64,000 bases of DNA from Bradyrhizobium sp. (GTDB lineage Bacteria; Pseudomonadota; Alphaproteobacteria; Rhizobiales; Xanthobacteraceae), in assembly GCF_016213215.1 (NCBI RefSeq), contig NZ_JACRAW010000159.1:1-64000 (forward strand), in the 5' to 3' direction. Positions 26,993 to 36,197 of the stretch are shown one piece after another. Each line of letters starts with the position of its first letter. Position 1 is the stretch's first letter. The notes beneath the pieces were generated by a model. That model was given only the letters and a program-made list of their open reading frames with translations. It had not been told where the DNA came from and did not search any database. Both the position numbers and the translations under genes were made by a program.

Positions 26993-29227
26993 TCAGCTCG
27001 TCAGAGGAGACTCCACGAGGTTGAAGATGGCGTCCAATCCCTGACGAAGCCGTGCGCCCACGCGTGCGCCTGAAAGCGCGAGCAACACCAATGACCGGCC
27101 CGTGACGGGGAGAGGTTGCTCGAACGGGTGCTCCTGCGCCTCCAGTTCGGGCTCGCTGCTATCGATCAAGGCGATCCAGGATCGTCCTTCAGGGACGGTT
27201 GGCAGGACGAAGTCCACCACGTCATGGTGCGCGTTGTATATCAAGAGCAGCGTCGCATCGGAGCCACGTCGTTTGATCCCGGTGGCCTGCGCGCGTCCAT
27301 CGAGCAGCATGCCGAGGCAGCGGGCATTCGGATCTTCCCACTGCTCGGTTGTCATCTCCTGTCCCGACGGCGAGAGCCAAGCGACGTCCTTCACGTCCAG
27401 CTCCTCGTTATACGCCCCGACAGGAAAGCGGCTGCGGTGCAGGATCGGAAAGGCGTTGCGCACCGCCGTCAGCTTTCGCAGGTATTCCCGAAGGGCGCGC
27501 CCGCGCATGGTGATGCGCGGCCACTCCAGCCAGGCTGTCTCGTTGTCCTGCGAATAGGCGTTGTTGTTGCCGTTTTGGCTGTGGCCGAATTCATCGCCTG
27601 CAAGAATCATGGGAGTGCCGAGCGATAACAGGGTCGTAGCCAGGAAGTTGCGCTTTTGCCGCTCTCTGAGGGCCGCTATGTCCGGATTGTCCGTCGGCCC
27701 TTCAACGCCGTGGTTCCAGGACCGGTTATCGGAGTGGCCGTCGCGGTTGCGTTCGCCGTTGGCGTCGTTGTGCTTGTCGTTGTACGAGACGAGGTCGTTC
27801 AGCGTGAATCCGTCGTGGGCGGTAACGAAATTGACGCTGGCCCAGGGCTTGCGCCCGCGCTTGTTGAAGAGGTCACCCGAACCGGAAATCCGTTTGGCAA
27901 GATCCGGGAGCGCTCCGGCATCTCCCTTCCAGAAGGCGCGTACGGTGTCCCTGAATTTGTCGTTCCACTCCGCCCATCCCGGAGGAAACTGACCGACCTG
28001 GTATCCGCCCGGTCCGATGTCCCAAGGCTCGGCAATCAGCTTGACGCTGGAGAGGACAGGATCCTGCCGGCAGGCATCCAGGAAACCGCCACCTTCATCA
28101 AAACCGTAGGGCTCACGCGCCAGGATCGTGGCCAGGTCGAAGCGAAAGCCGTCGACGCGCATCTCTGTCGCCCAATAGCGCAACGAGTCGGCCACGAGCT
28201 GCAGTACGCGCTGATGCGAGAGGTTGACGGTGTTTCCGGTGCCAGTGTCGTTGATGTAATAGCGCTTCTGATCGGTGAGCAGACGGTAGTAGCTCGCATT
28301 GTCGATCCCTTTGAAGGACAGCGTGGGACCGAGCTCGTTTCCTTCGGCGGTGTGGTTGTAGACCACGTCGAGGATGACTTCGATGCCGTGTGCATGAAAT
28401 TGATTGACCATGGCCTTGAATTCGTTCGCGAAGGGCGTCTTGAGGTACCGGGGCTCGGGCGCGAAGAAGGCGAGCGTGTTGTAGCCCCAGTAATTGCGCA
28501 GCCCCTTTTCCACGAGATAGCTGTCGTCGACGAAGGCATGGATGGGCAGAAGCTCGGCGCTGGTGATACCGAGCGAGCGCAGGTACGCGGGAATGGCGGG
28601 ATTGGCGAGCCCGGAAAAAGTGCCGCGGTCCGGATCGGCGACCAGCGGGTGCAGCTTGGTAAAGCCCTTCACATGCATCTCGTAGATGATCGTGCGCTCC
28701 CACGGAATCTCCGGCTTGCGCGCGCTGCCCCAAGTAAATGCCGGATCGATGACGCGGCATTTCTGAACCAAGGGCGCGCTATCGCGGTCGTCATAGGACT
28801 TGTCCTTGTCGGGGTGGCCAAGCTGGTACGCGAACAACTCCGGCCCCCAGCGCAGTTCGCCAACGAGCTGCTTCGCATAGGGATCTATGACAAGCTTGTT
28901 TGGGTTGAAGCGGTGACCGGCGTCCGGATCATAGGGGCCATGGACCCGATAGCCGTAGACAGTGCCCGGACGCGCCGTGGGCAGGTAGCCATGCCAAACT
29001 TCGTCGGTGTATTCAGGAAGCTCGATGCGTTCGAGCTCGGTCCCGCCGCTGTCGTCGAACAAGCAGAGTTCGACCTTGGTGGCATGGGCCGAGAAAATCG
29101 CAAAATTCACGCCCAGGCCGTCCCATGTCGCACCAAGTGGGAAAGGGCGTCCTTGAGCCACAACGGAGCGGCGAAGCGCATCGGCCGTCTTTGCTAGTGC
29201 CTCGTCAGCCGGCAGGGTCAGGTTCAT
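26993..29227 (-). CDS. glgX: Glycogen debranching enzyme GlgX
   Basis: Isoamylase-type GH13 enzyme that removes short branches from phosphorylase-trimmed glycogen. 744 residues from ATG 29227 (MNLTLPADEAL). N-terminal CBM48 (PLGATWDGLGVNFAIFSAHA), then the GH13 barrel with DVVYNHTAEGNE, DGFRFDLATIL (nucleophile Asp), LIAEPWD (acid Glu) and FVTAHDGFTLNDLVSYNDK (Asp). LAGDEFGHSQNGNNNAY is typical of GlgX. No other glycogen gene is nearby, and both flanks hold gene relics. Confidence 0.95.
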   Translation of the reverse strand: MNLTLPADEALAKTADALRRSVVAQGRPFPLGATWDGLGVNFAIFSAHATKVELCLFDDSGGTELERIELPEYTDEVWHGYLPTARPGTVYGYRVHGPYDPDAGHRFNPNKLVIDPYAKQLVGELRWGPELFAYQLGHPDKDKSYDDRDSAPLVQKCRVIDPAFTWGSARKPEIPWERTIIYEMHVKGFTKLHPLVADPDRGTFSGLANPAIPAYLRSLGITSAELLPIHAFVDDSYLVEKGLRNYWGYNTLAFFAPEPRYLKTPFANEFKAMVNQFHAHGIEVILDVVYNHTAEGNELGPTLSFKGIDNASYYRLLTDQKRYYINDTGTGNTVNLSHQRVLQLVADSLRYWATEMRVDGFRFDLATILAREPYGFDEGGGFLDACRQDPVLSSVKLIAEPWDIGPGGYQVGQFPPGWAEWNDKFRDTVRAFWKGDAGALPDLAKRISGSGDLFNKRGRKPWASVNFVTAHDGFTLNDLVSYNDKHNDANGERNRDGHSDNRSWNHGVEGPTDNPDIAALRERQKRNFLATTLLSLGTPMILAGDEFGHSQNGNNNAYSQDNETAWLEWPRITMRGRALREYLRKLTAVRNAFPILHRSRFPVGAYNEELDVKDVAWLSPSGQEMTTEQWEDPNARCLGMLLDGRAQATGIKRRGSDATLLLIYNAHHDVVDFVLPTVPEGRSWIALIDSSEPELEAQEHPFEQPLPVTGRSLVLLALSGARVGARLRQGLDAIFNLVESPLTS

Positions 29228-29466
29228 CGTTTGCACTCGAAGTGGAGTGCAACACCTCAACAGCCCGAGTGTTCCCGGCAATGAGCAGGTTGGGGCGCGT
29301 GGGAGACCCAAGCCTCGCTGCGATGTGAGGCACGGGTGGCCGGGACTCGACGATGCAGCAATTCCCCGATACCGAGGCGTTGCGATGCGCCAGGCTCGGG
29401 GGACGACGGCCTTCCACCGTAGCGCGGTCGCTGCGCCCGGCCGCCGCGACCGCCGACGACAGCATG

Positions 29467-29673
29467 CTGAATTCTTGTGGTTATTTGCCCTTCGCGCTTG
29501 CGCTCGGCAAGAGCCTCGGCATGTCGACGACGGCCGAAGGCGTGGAGACCCGCGAACAACTCGAATTGCTTCGCGTCGAAGGCTGCAGCGAAGCGCAAGG
29601 CTACCTGTTCAGCCGCGCTGTTCCCGCTGCCGACGTACCCTTGCTGTTGAACACCCGATCGACGGCTGCCTAA
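29467..29673 (+). pseudogene. C-terminal fragment of an EAL-domain protein
   Basis: About 60 residues match the end of an EAL c-di-GMP phosphodiesterase domain: ALGKSLGMSTTAEGVETREQ, ELLRVEGCSEAQGYLFSRAV. The EAL motif itself and the rest of the barrel are missing; upstream sequence in this frame is unrelated. A remnant, probably inactive. Confidence 0.75.
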
Positions 29674-30002
29674 GACTCCAAGGCACGTTCGGCCCGCTGT
29701 GCCGCGGTAACCGCAGCGCCGGTACGCAAATCGCGAAAACAACCCCATGCAAAGTAGGGGCGAACTGGGGCATGTACTCATAAAGGTCGGCTGTCGAGCA
29801 TTGAGCGGACGTTGTGCGCTTGGTCGTCGTTGCCGGCTTGTGACCCAACTGAGACATTGGCGACCCGAAGCATTCTTTCATCGACGGCTCCCTTGAAGTC
29901 TTCCAGATGCCGAGTTTCGCCGTTACACTGCCGCGTTCTCGTTTTTGGCGGCAGCCGTTCGCCAGTCGTATTCTTCCGTTTCTTTTGCAAGGGGAGCATT
30001 TC
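29674..30002. other. Intergenic region with short repeat-like sequence
   Basis: 329 bases with no gene. Around 29785-29870 is a stretch whose reverse strand reads like the short 'MSQLGHK' repeats common between Bradyrhizobium genes. AAGGGGAGC near 29990 is the ribosome site of the next gene. Confidence 0.4.
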
Positions 30003-30806
30003 ATGACTTTGTCAAACGTCACCCGCCGTGGAATGATCGGCGGTCTTGCGGCCGGAGTAAGCGCGGCCGCCGTAATCTCGTCAGACGCGTTTATAAGTGG
30101 CGCGCGGGCTCAATCCGCGCGAAAGACGTTCATTCTGGTTCCCGGCGCTTTCAGCGGGGCCTGGTGTTGGCGTCGCGTTTCGGACAGGCTCGAGAAGCAA
30201 GGTCATAAGGTCTACTCGCTTTCACTTACCGGCCTGGGAGACCGCTCGCACCTTTTGAGCAAGGATATCAATCTCGATACGCACATAGCGGACATAGCCA
30301 ATTTAGTGGAATGGGAAGACCTCACCGACATTTGCCTCGTGGCATGGTCTTACGCGGGCTATCCGGCGTCAGGCGCGCTCGAACGCATCGGAAGCCGTGT
30401 CTCGTCCATCGTTTGGGTTGATGCATTGAAGCCTTCGGATGGTCAGTCATTTCGTGATGAGGTGCCCTTTAAGGCGGAAGATGGCGCGATCAGCATTCCA
30501 GCTCCCAAAGCGGTCCGTCCGGACGCCTATCAAGACCCCAAAGACGCTGCTTGGTTCCTGTCGAAAGCAACCTCACAACCGATCGGCACCTGGCTGCAAC
30601 CGGTGAAACTCTCAGGTGCGCGCGAAAGGGTCGCGAAAAAGACCTACATTCGCTTACCGAAATTTCCGTTGGCTGCATTGGACAAGGCATTTGCCGAGTG
30701 CAAGGCTGACAAGTCTTGGACAGTCGTAGAAAATACGACATCCGGCCACCCTGTCATGATTAACGAGCCGGATTGGTTGACTGATGTTTTGCTGAAGTCA
30801 GTATGA
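30003..30806 (+). CDS. Tat-exported alpha/beta hydrolase
   Basis: 267 residues. A twin-arginine signal (VTRRGMIGGLAAGVSAAAVI) ends near ARA-QSA, so it is likely periplasmic. The mature part begins FILVPGAFSGAWCWRRV, the oxyanion-region signature of the EstC/plant methylesterase-like group; the nucleophile is Ser in LVAWSYAGY and the late His in NTTSGHPVMINEP. Substrate unknown. Base composition looks lower in GC than the core genes around it, suggesting later arrival. Confidence 0.85.
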   Translation: MTLSNVTRRGMIGGLAAGVSAAAVISSDAFISGARAQSARKTFILVPGAFSGAWCWRRVSDRLEKQGHKVYSLSLTGLGDRSHLLSKDINLDTHIADIANLVEWEDLTDICLVAWSYAGYPASGALERIGSRVSSIVWVDALKPSDGQSFRDEVPFKAEDGAISIPAPKAVRPDAYQDPKDAAWFLSKATSQPIGTWLQPVKLSGARERVAKKTYIRLPKFPLAALDKAFAECKADKSWTVVENTTSGHPVMINEPDWLTDVLLKSV

Positions 30807-30855
30807 TAATGAAGAACTAGTCTTCTGTCATCGCCCTATCAACAATGCTCTGGAG

Positions 30856-30879
30856 AGCCGCCGTGAGGCGGCTTTTTCT
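30856..30879 (+). terminator. Rho-independent terminator after the alpha/beta hydrolase
   Basis: AGCCGCC (30856-30862), loop GTGA, GGCGGCT, then TTTTCTTTTG. Stem, short loop and T-rich tail fit an intrinsic terminator 50 bases after the stop codon. Confidence 0.88.
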
Positions 30880-30929
30880 TTTGCTTCTGCGGGATGAATG
30901 ATGTTTCTTGATGGCCCGAGGCTGCCCAA

Positions 30930-31035
30930 CACGATGCCCGTCCAAGCGTCAGCTGTCGAGTGTAGACCGGAAGCGACTCGCATCCGTCCAGACCGCCGAT
31001 TTTGACCCATTGCGGACTTCCGAATACCGGCCGAT
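30930..31035. repeat. Short intergenic repeat-like sequence
   Basis: The stretch 'gtcgagtgtagaccggaagcgac' to 'ttgacccattgcggac' is typical of short diverged elements between genes in this group. A related one is at about 31565-31680 (tcctgacccattgcagc), sharing the TGACCCATTGC word and the spacing to gaccg. Function unknown. Confidence 0.45.
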
Positions 31036-31043
31036 GATGTCGC

Positions 31044-31562
31044 ATGACAAGCCACGCACCTACGTTGATAGTCTTTGGCGGCCTTCCCGGCACGGGCAAG
31101 ACAACGGTTTCTCGGGAGCTGACCAGACGTCTAGCGGCCACGTATCTTCGTATCGATGCCATTGAGCAGACGCTACGGGCAGCAGGCCATCCGATCGGCG
31201 CAATGGGCTATGTGGTAGCGAACGCACTCGCGGCTGAAAATCTCGAGCTAGGTCGTGTCGTTTTCGCAGACTGCGTAAATCCAGTCCTGGCAAGCCGTGT
31301 CGGATGGCGACAGACCGCCGCTCAAAAGTCGGCATGCCTCGTTGAGATTGAAGTGGTTTGCAGCGACGTGATCTTGCATCGGCAACGAGTGGAAACGCGC
31401 ACCTCAGACATCAGCGGCCTCAAGCTGCCAACGTGGGATGAGGTAGTGAACCGAGACTATGAACCGTGGGATCGAGAACACCTAGTGCTCGATACGGCCG
31501 TTAGCTCGCTCGATCATCTGCTCCAGCAGGCGGAGGCGTATGTTCGCGCCAAGACGGGTTAG
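31044..31562 (+). CDS. P-loop kinase (AAA_33 / zeta-toxin-like small kinase)
   Basis: 172 residues. Walker A is GGLPGTGKTT (residues 12-21), followed by LRIDAIEQTL, the acceptor-site pattern of small nucleotide/antibiotic-type kinases. The rest (VFADCVNPVLASRVGW, LVLDTAVSS) fits the AAA_33 predicted kinase family. The phosphate acceptor is unknown. No antitoxin-like gene is adjacent, which argues against a zeta toxin system. Confidence 0.78.
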   Translation: MTSHAPTLIVFGGLPGTGKTTVSRELTRRLAATYLRIDAIEQTLRAAGHPIGAMGYVVANALAAENLELGRVVFADCVNPVLASRVGWRQTAAQKSACLVEIEVVCSDVILHRQRVETRTSDISGLKLPTWDEVVNRDYEPWDREHLVLDTAVSSLDHLLQQAEAYVRAKTG

Positions 31563-31830
31563 TCTCCTCTTGGCCCGTACCGACGAATGCGGCGCTCGTC
31601 CTCACGTCGGCTGCCAGGGGGTCGACCGGAAATGGCCGACGTTCGGCTAGACCGACGCTCCTGACCCATTGCAGCCTTGAGAGCGCGCTCGCTTATTTGC
31701 GACCGTTCCGAGGGCCCGTTCACAGCTTTGAACCCTTCACAACACACGAAATCGAAGCAAAACATTTACTTCGTGAGTACGATCGCGGTGCACTGTTCCA
31801 AGTCAACAAACGCGGTCGAAAGAAGCGACG

Positions 31831-32154
31831 ATGCGGTACATTATTTTTTGCAACGCAATTGCATTTGCGTTTTCTGCTCTCGCATTTCCTCTTCTGGCTC
31901 GCAATCATCCAGTCTTGGCTTGGGGTCTCACGATTTGCACCAATATCCCAGCGCTCTCCTTTTTTCTGGCGGTTCTGGGTTCTCCGAACGCTGATTGGGC
32001 CCTAGCGTTTATCGTCACTCTTCTCGTATTTTTTGGCTTTGGTGGCCTTGGCATTGGGGCGTTCGTTGGGCTCGCCATCGCGAGCGTCTTCGGGGACAGC
32101 ATCGCACGGTGCTTTCGTTCTATCCTACAAAAGATCGAGGAGGCCCGTGGATAA
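31831..32154 (+). CDS. Small membrane protein, unknown
   Basis: 107 residues with three hydrophobic segments (IIFCNAIAFAFSALAFPLL, GLTICTNIPALSFFLAVLG, FIVTLLVFFGFGGLGIGAFV) and a short basic C-terminal tail. No family recognised. Lower GC than the core. AGAAGCGA before the ATG is a weak ribosome site, so expression is not certain. Confidence 0.5.
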   Translation: MRYIIFCNAIAFAFSALAFPLLARNHPVLAWGLTICTNIPALSFFLAVLGSPNADWALAFIVTLLVFFGFGGLGIGAFVGLAIASVFGDSIARCFRSILQKIEEARG

Positions 32155-32472
32155 CACGGCCAACTTGCCACCTTTCCGCTGTTGGCCCCAAGCCGACCAC
32201 CTTCGTCGCTCCGGGTTAGTCTGTTATTGAGGGCAGTCCGGACTTCGCATCTGCGATCCTCCGACCGCCGTTTGTGACGCACAAGAGACATTAGCCGGAT
32301 CGAAATCCCGCAATGCGAGATAGGCGCTACGCGCCCCCGATTTGGGATATGCGCCCGGTCGTAACCCCGCCGCCGTAGCCGATGCGCTGGTCACACTGCT
32401 GCTGGCACATTTGATCGTACACAACGCCCACGATCCGGCGACGATGGCCGCGGCACTCGCACTCGCGGTCGA
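32155..32472. other. Intergenic region, repeat-like
   Basis: 318 bases. The first part (32155-32225, cggccaacttgccacctttccgctgttgg...) resembles the diverged intergenic repeats seen nearby. Short frames on the minus strand (for instance the one ending at 32224) have no protein-family character and are not called. Confidence 0.35.
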
Positions 32473-32979
32473 TCAGGACGAGGACGTAGAGCCGGGCAAG
32501 CGTGGCAACCAGCGCGACACGTTGGCGCAATAGGTGTCGTACTCCGCTCCAAATGTCCTACGCAGCGTCGGCTCCTCATAAGCCAGAACGAAGATGTGGA
32601 AGCCGATCCACAGTAGCGCGCCGTAGACCAGAAGCCTTGCGTTTCCGAGGATCAGTCCTTGGCCAAGTACAATCGCCACTAGGGCAAGATAGATCGGATT
32701 GCGGACATAACGATTGGGGCCGGTGATCACCAAATGTTGCGTTGGTGCGACCGGCGCTGGCGTGCCGCCGCCTTGCAGCGCAAATCGTGTGAAGGTTTCG
32801 ACCAACACCGGAATGCCGAGCAGGATCAGAACCACGCCGAACCATCGGATAAGCTGGAGATCGAAGAACGGCGCTTGCAGACGCCATTGCGAAATCCACC
32901 ACGGCACGACACCGGCGACCGTCGTGGGGGCAATCAGAAAAAAGACCACCGACCCCAGAGCTGCCGAGCCTCTGGTCAT
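32473..32979 (-). CDS. Isoprenylcysteine carboxyl methyltransferase (ICMT)-like membrane protein
   Basis: 168 residues with four or five membrane segments. The C-terminal half has the ICMT/PEMT-like SAM-site pattern GPNRYVRNPIYLALV and YEEPTLRRTFGAEYDTYC, then RWLPRL. Bacterial members methylate unknown substrates, perhaps lipids or small thiols. ATG 32979 begins MTRGSAALGSVV. Confidence 0.85.
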   Translation of the reverse strand: MTRGSAALGSVVFFLIAPTTVAGVVPWWISQWRLQAPFFDLQLIRWFGVVLILLGIPVLVETFTRFALQGGGTPAPVAPTQHLVITGPNRYVRNPIYLALVAIVLGQGLILGNARLLVYGALLWIGFHIFVLAYEEPTLRRTFGAEYDTYCANVSRWLPRLPGSTSSS

Positions 32980-33629
32980 GATGTTGCTCCGGCCTCACAA
33001 ATCCCAGCGTGCACCCGCAATAGCGACGCGGTCGTGAAACGCCGGCCTCATCGTAGCAGCCGGCGATTGGGGCGACTAGGATTGACTGGCCCGGGTCACA
33101 CTGCTCACGACCGCTTATGGCCCAAGGCCGACATGCATCAATATCGGCTTCATCGTCCCCTTCGAAGACCGAAGGGGACCCGACGAGTCCAGGAAGCAGC
33201 CGCCCTGGAATTTAGAGCCGGGAAGGAACAAAGTCGGTTTGCGGGCCCGACGGCCCGGGGGGCATGTCGCTCGCCACTGACAGGCCGTCATGCTCCGACT
33301 GACCTGACGCATCGACCGATCCGACCTCGATAGGCCTCGCTCCGCCGGGCCTATCGACATCGTACTGAATTTCCGTGTCTTATTGCCCTTTACCGGTGGG
33401 CTTGGCGCGCACTATGGTCCCGAGCGCATCGGGCGGCGGTCGCTCCGATGTGGGGTGGGCAAGCGAGAAGCATGTGCAACTGATACGGTATTTGTGGTCG
33501 ACCGCGGTGCTGCGCACGCCGTCTTCACTCAACATTGCGGACGAACTGATGCTGCACGGCACAAGACCGCGCGGCAACAGCTTGCGACAGGCGCCAACGC
33601 CGGCGCCGAGCCCGTAGCAAGGAGACGCG
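32980..33629. other. Upstream region of the liv operon with two perfect hairpins
   Basis: 650 bases without a supported gene. Two perfect 10-bp stems are visible: 33155-33164 with 33170-33179 (GTCCCCTTCG / CGAAGGGGAC, loop 5) and 33327-33336 with 33348-33357 (TCGATAGGCC / GGCCTATCGA, loop 11). Neither has a T-run. About 33100-33145 resembles the short intergenic repeats. The liv promoter should lie in the last 250 bases. Confidence 0.5.
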
Positions 33630-34505
33630 ATGCTCTCGCAATTTCTGCAGTTCATGTTTTCCGGGGTCACCATAGGCGCGACCTACGCGCTTGCGGCGCT
33701 GGGATTCACGCTGATCTACAACGCGAGCAACGTGATCAATTTCGCCCAGGGCGAGTTCATCATGCTGGGCGGCATGCTGACGGTGTTCTTTCTCAAGTCC
33801 GGCCTGCCGATGCCCGCCGCGATCGTCCTGGCGATCGCCGTTCCCGCGGTGGTCGGCATTCTATTGGAGAAGCTGGCGATCGAGCCCGCCAAGGGGGCCG
33901 ATACGGTGAGCCTGATCATCATCACGATCGGCGCATCGCTGGTGCTTCGAGGCATCGTGCAGATCTGGCGCGGCAAGGGTCCGGCGGTCTTCCCGGCATT
34001 TTCCGGCAACGAGCCGATCATCATCGGCGGCGCGGCGCTGGCGCCGCAGAGCCTCTGGGTCATCGGAACGTCGGGCGTCATCGTGCTCGCTCTGTGGCTG
34101 TTCTTCAATCGCACCGTCGCGGGCAAGGCCATCCTGGCCACCTCGGTCGATCCGCTTGCGGCGCAATTGGCCGGTATCAACACGCAATGGGTGCTGCTGG
34201 TTAGCTTTGCGCTTTCGGCCGCGGTCGGCGCCATCGGCGGCATCCTGCTGACCCCGATCACGATGACCTCCTACGACGTCGGGATCATGCTCGGGCTGAA
34301 GGGCTTCGTCGCGGCTGTGGTCGGCGGGCTCGGGGCCGGCCACGGCGCCGTCGCCGGGGGGCTGTTGGTCGGAATCATCGAGGCGCTGACTGCCGGCTAC
34401 ATCTCTTCGGCCTACAAGGACGCCGCGCCTTTCCTGCTGATCTTTGTCGTCCTGTTCTTCATGCCGCGCGGCATGTTCGGCGCGAAGAAAACGGAGCGGG
34501 TATGA
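33630..34505 (+). CDS. livH: Branched-chain amino acid-type ABC transporter permease LivH
   Basis: 291 residues, about eight membrane segments. Opens with FSGVTIGATYALAALGFTLI and NASNVINFAQGEFIMLGG, both LivH hallmarks; the coupling loop is seen near LAGINTQWVLLVSFALSA. AAGGAGA precedes the ATG. Its stop overlaps the livM start (ATGA), so they are translationally coupled. Confidence 0.95.
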   Translation: MLSQFLQFMFSGVTIGATYALAALGFTLIYNASNVINFAQGEFIMLGGMLTVFFLKSGLPMPAAIVLAIAVPAVVGILLEKLAIEPAKGADTVSLIIITIGASLVLRGIVQIWRGKGPAVFPAFSGNEPIIIGGAALAPQSLWVIGTSGVIVLALWLFFNRTVAGKAILATSVDPLAAQLAGINTQWVLLVSFALSAAVGAIGGILLTPITMTSYDVGIMLGLKGFVAAVVGGLGAGHGAVAGGLLVGIIEALTAGYISSAYKDAAPFLLIFVVLFFMPRGMFGAKKTERV

Positions 34506-35431
34506 GGCGTCCCCATCCCGGCCTGCTCGTGCTCGGCGCCATCCTGCTGGTGCTGCCGCTGCTGCTTCCGAACGCCTTCTATTTCGACATCGTCAACCGG
34601 ATGGCGATCAACGCGATCGTCGTTCTGGGACTCAACCTCCTGATCGGCTTTGCCGGCCAGATCAGTCTCGGGCATGCGGGGTTCTTCGGCATCGGCGCTT
34701 ATGCGTCGGCGATCCTCCCGACGCATTATGGCTGGCCGCCGGTTGCGGCCATGGGGGCCGGTGCCGCCGGCGCGGCGCTGCTGGCCTCGGTGATCGCGCC
34801 GCCGATCTTTCGCCTCAGCGGCCATTACCTCGCCATGGCGACGCTGGGCCTGGGCGTGGTCATTTCCATCGTCCTCAAGAACGAGACCGCCTTTACCGGA
34901 GGACCCGATGGCATGCCGGTGCCGCCGCTATCTCTCTTCGGGCTCGAGATTTTCGGTGAGAGGCAGTGGTACGGGCTGTTCGCCCCGGTTCTCCTGTTCA
35001 GCGTCTGGGCTTGCCAGAACCTGATCGATTCGCCGTTCGGACGGGCGCTGCGCGCGCTCCACGGATCGGAAGTCGCCTCGCAGGTCGTCGGCGTCGATGT
35101 GGCGCGTTACAAGGTGGCGGTCTTCGTCCTCTCGGCATTCATCGCCAGCATCATGGGAAGCCTGACGGCGCACTATGTCGGGTTCGTGACTCCCAACGTC
35201 GCGGATTTCCTTCATTCGATCGAGCTGGTGACGATGGTCGTCGTCGGCGGGATGGCCTCGGTGTATGGTTCGGTGGTCGGCGCCGTCCTGCTGACCGCCT
35301 TGCCGCAGGCGCTGGCGACCTTCGAGGGCTGGGAAACGGTGGTCTTTGGCGCTGTTCTGATGCTGTCGATGATCTTCATGCCCAAGGGCCTCGTTCCGAC
35401 GCTCGCCGCGAGGCTGGGGAAGGGACGCTGA
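34502..35431 (+). CDS. livM: Branched-chain amino acid-type ABC transporter permease LivM
   Basis: 309 residues, second permease. LGLNLLIGFAGQISLGHAGF is the diagnostic LivM segment, and VNRMAINAIVVL precedes it. The late AHYVGFVTPNVADFLHSIEL and GSVVGAVLLTALPQ are also typical. Overlaps both neighbours by a few bases. Confidence 0.95.
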   Translation: MRRPHPGLLVLGAILLVLPLLLPNAFYFDIVNRMAINAIVVLGLNLLIGFAGQISLGHAGFFGIGAYASAILPTHYGWPPVAAMGAGAAGAALLASVIAPPIFRLSGHYLAMATLGLGVVISIVLKNETAFTGGPDGMPVPPLSLFGLEIFGERQWYGLFAPVLLFSVWACQNLIDSPFGRALRALHGSEVASQVVGVDVARYKVAVFVLSAFIASIMGSLTAHYVGFVTPNVADFLHSIELVTMVVVGGMASVYGSVVGAVLLTALPQALATFEGWETVVFGAVLMLSMIFMPKGLVPTLAARLGKGR

Positions 35432-36192
35432 TGGCGCGGCTGGAGGTACGCAATCTCACCAAGGCGTTCGGCGGCGTGCTGGCCGTGGAGGACGTGAGCT
35501 TCACCGTCGAGACCGGCATCGTCTATTCGGTCATCGGTCCCAACGGCGCCGGAAAAACCACGCTCTTCAACCTGATCACCGGCCTTCTTGCGCCGAGCGT
35601 CGGCGAGGTCCGGCTGGACGACCAGGTGGTGACCGGGCTCGCGCCGCATCAGCTCGCGGCCAAGGGCATGGCGCGCACGTTTCAGAATCTGCAGATCTGC
35701 ATGAACATGACTGCCGTCGAGAATGTCATGGTTGGCGGTCACCTGTCCGTCGACCGGAATCTGTTCAGGAGCATGCTGCACTTCCCGTCGTTGAGACGGG
35801 CCGACGTCGTCCTGCGCGACCGGGCGACCGAGCTCATGGCCTATGTCGGGCTCGACGCCTATCTGCAAAGCGAGGCCAGCGCCATGCCCTATGGAGCGCT
35901 GAAGCGGCTGGAGATTGCGCGGGCGCTGGCGGCCAAACCCCGCATCCTTTTTCTCGACGAGCCTGCCGCCGGGCTGAATCCAAGGGAAACCGCCGAGATC
36001 GACCGCCTGATCAGGAAGATCGCCGACGGCGGCGTGACCGTCGTGCTGGTGGAGCACGACATGAAAATGGTCATGAACATTTCCGACCGCATCCTTGTGC
36101 TTAACTCCGGCAAGAAGCTCACCGAAGGATCCGCGAGCGAAGTCCGCGGCAACCCGGACGTGATAGCCGCCTATCTCGGCAAGGCGGCCTGA
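35431..36192 (+). CDS. livG: Branched-chain amino acid-type ABC transporter ATPase LivG
   Basis: 253 residues. Walker A GPNGAGKTT, the LivG-specific GMARTFQNLQIC, Walker B ILFLDEPAAGLNP and VLVEHDMKMVM. The signature motif reads MPYGALKRLEIARAL, with YGALKR where LSGGQ-type residues sit, normal for LivG. Start ATG 35431 shares its A with the livM stop. Confidence 0.95.
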   Translation: MARLEVRNLTKAFGGVLAVEDVSFTVETGIVYSVIGPNGAGKTTLFNLITGLLAPSVGEVRLDDQVVTGLAPHQLAAKGMARTFQNLQICMNMTAVENVMVGGHLSVDRNLFRSMLHFPSLRRADVVLRDRATELMAYVGLDAYLQSEASAMPYGALKRLEIARALAAKPRILFLDEPAAGLNPRETAEIDRLIRKIADGGVTVVLVEHDMKMVMNISDRILVLNSGKKLTEGSASEVRGNPDVIAAYLGKAA

Positions 36193-36197
36193 TCGCC

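Noticed and set aside
27656..29197. 513-codon plus-strand frame
   Set aside because: Antisense shadow of glgX, with no domain character.
31044..31562. P-loop kinase as a zeta-type toxin
   Set aside because: No small antitoxin gene upstream or downstream, and the acceptor region is generic.
32224..32530. Short minus-strand frames (about 66 codons each) between the small membrane protein and the ICMT gene
   Set aside because: No ribosome site, no family, and they overlap repeat-like sequence.
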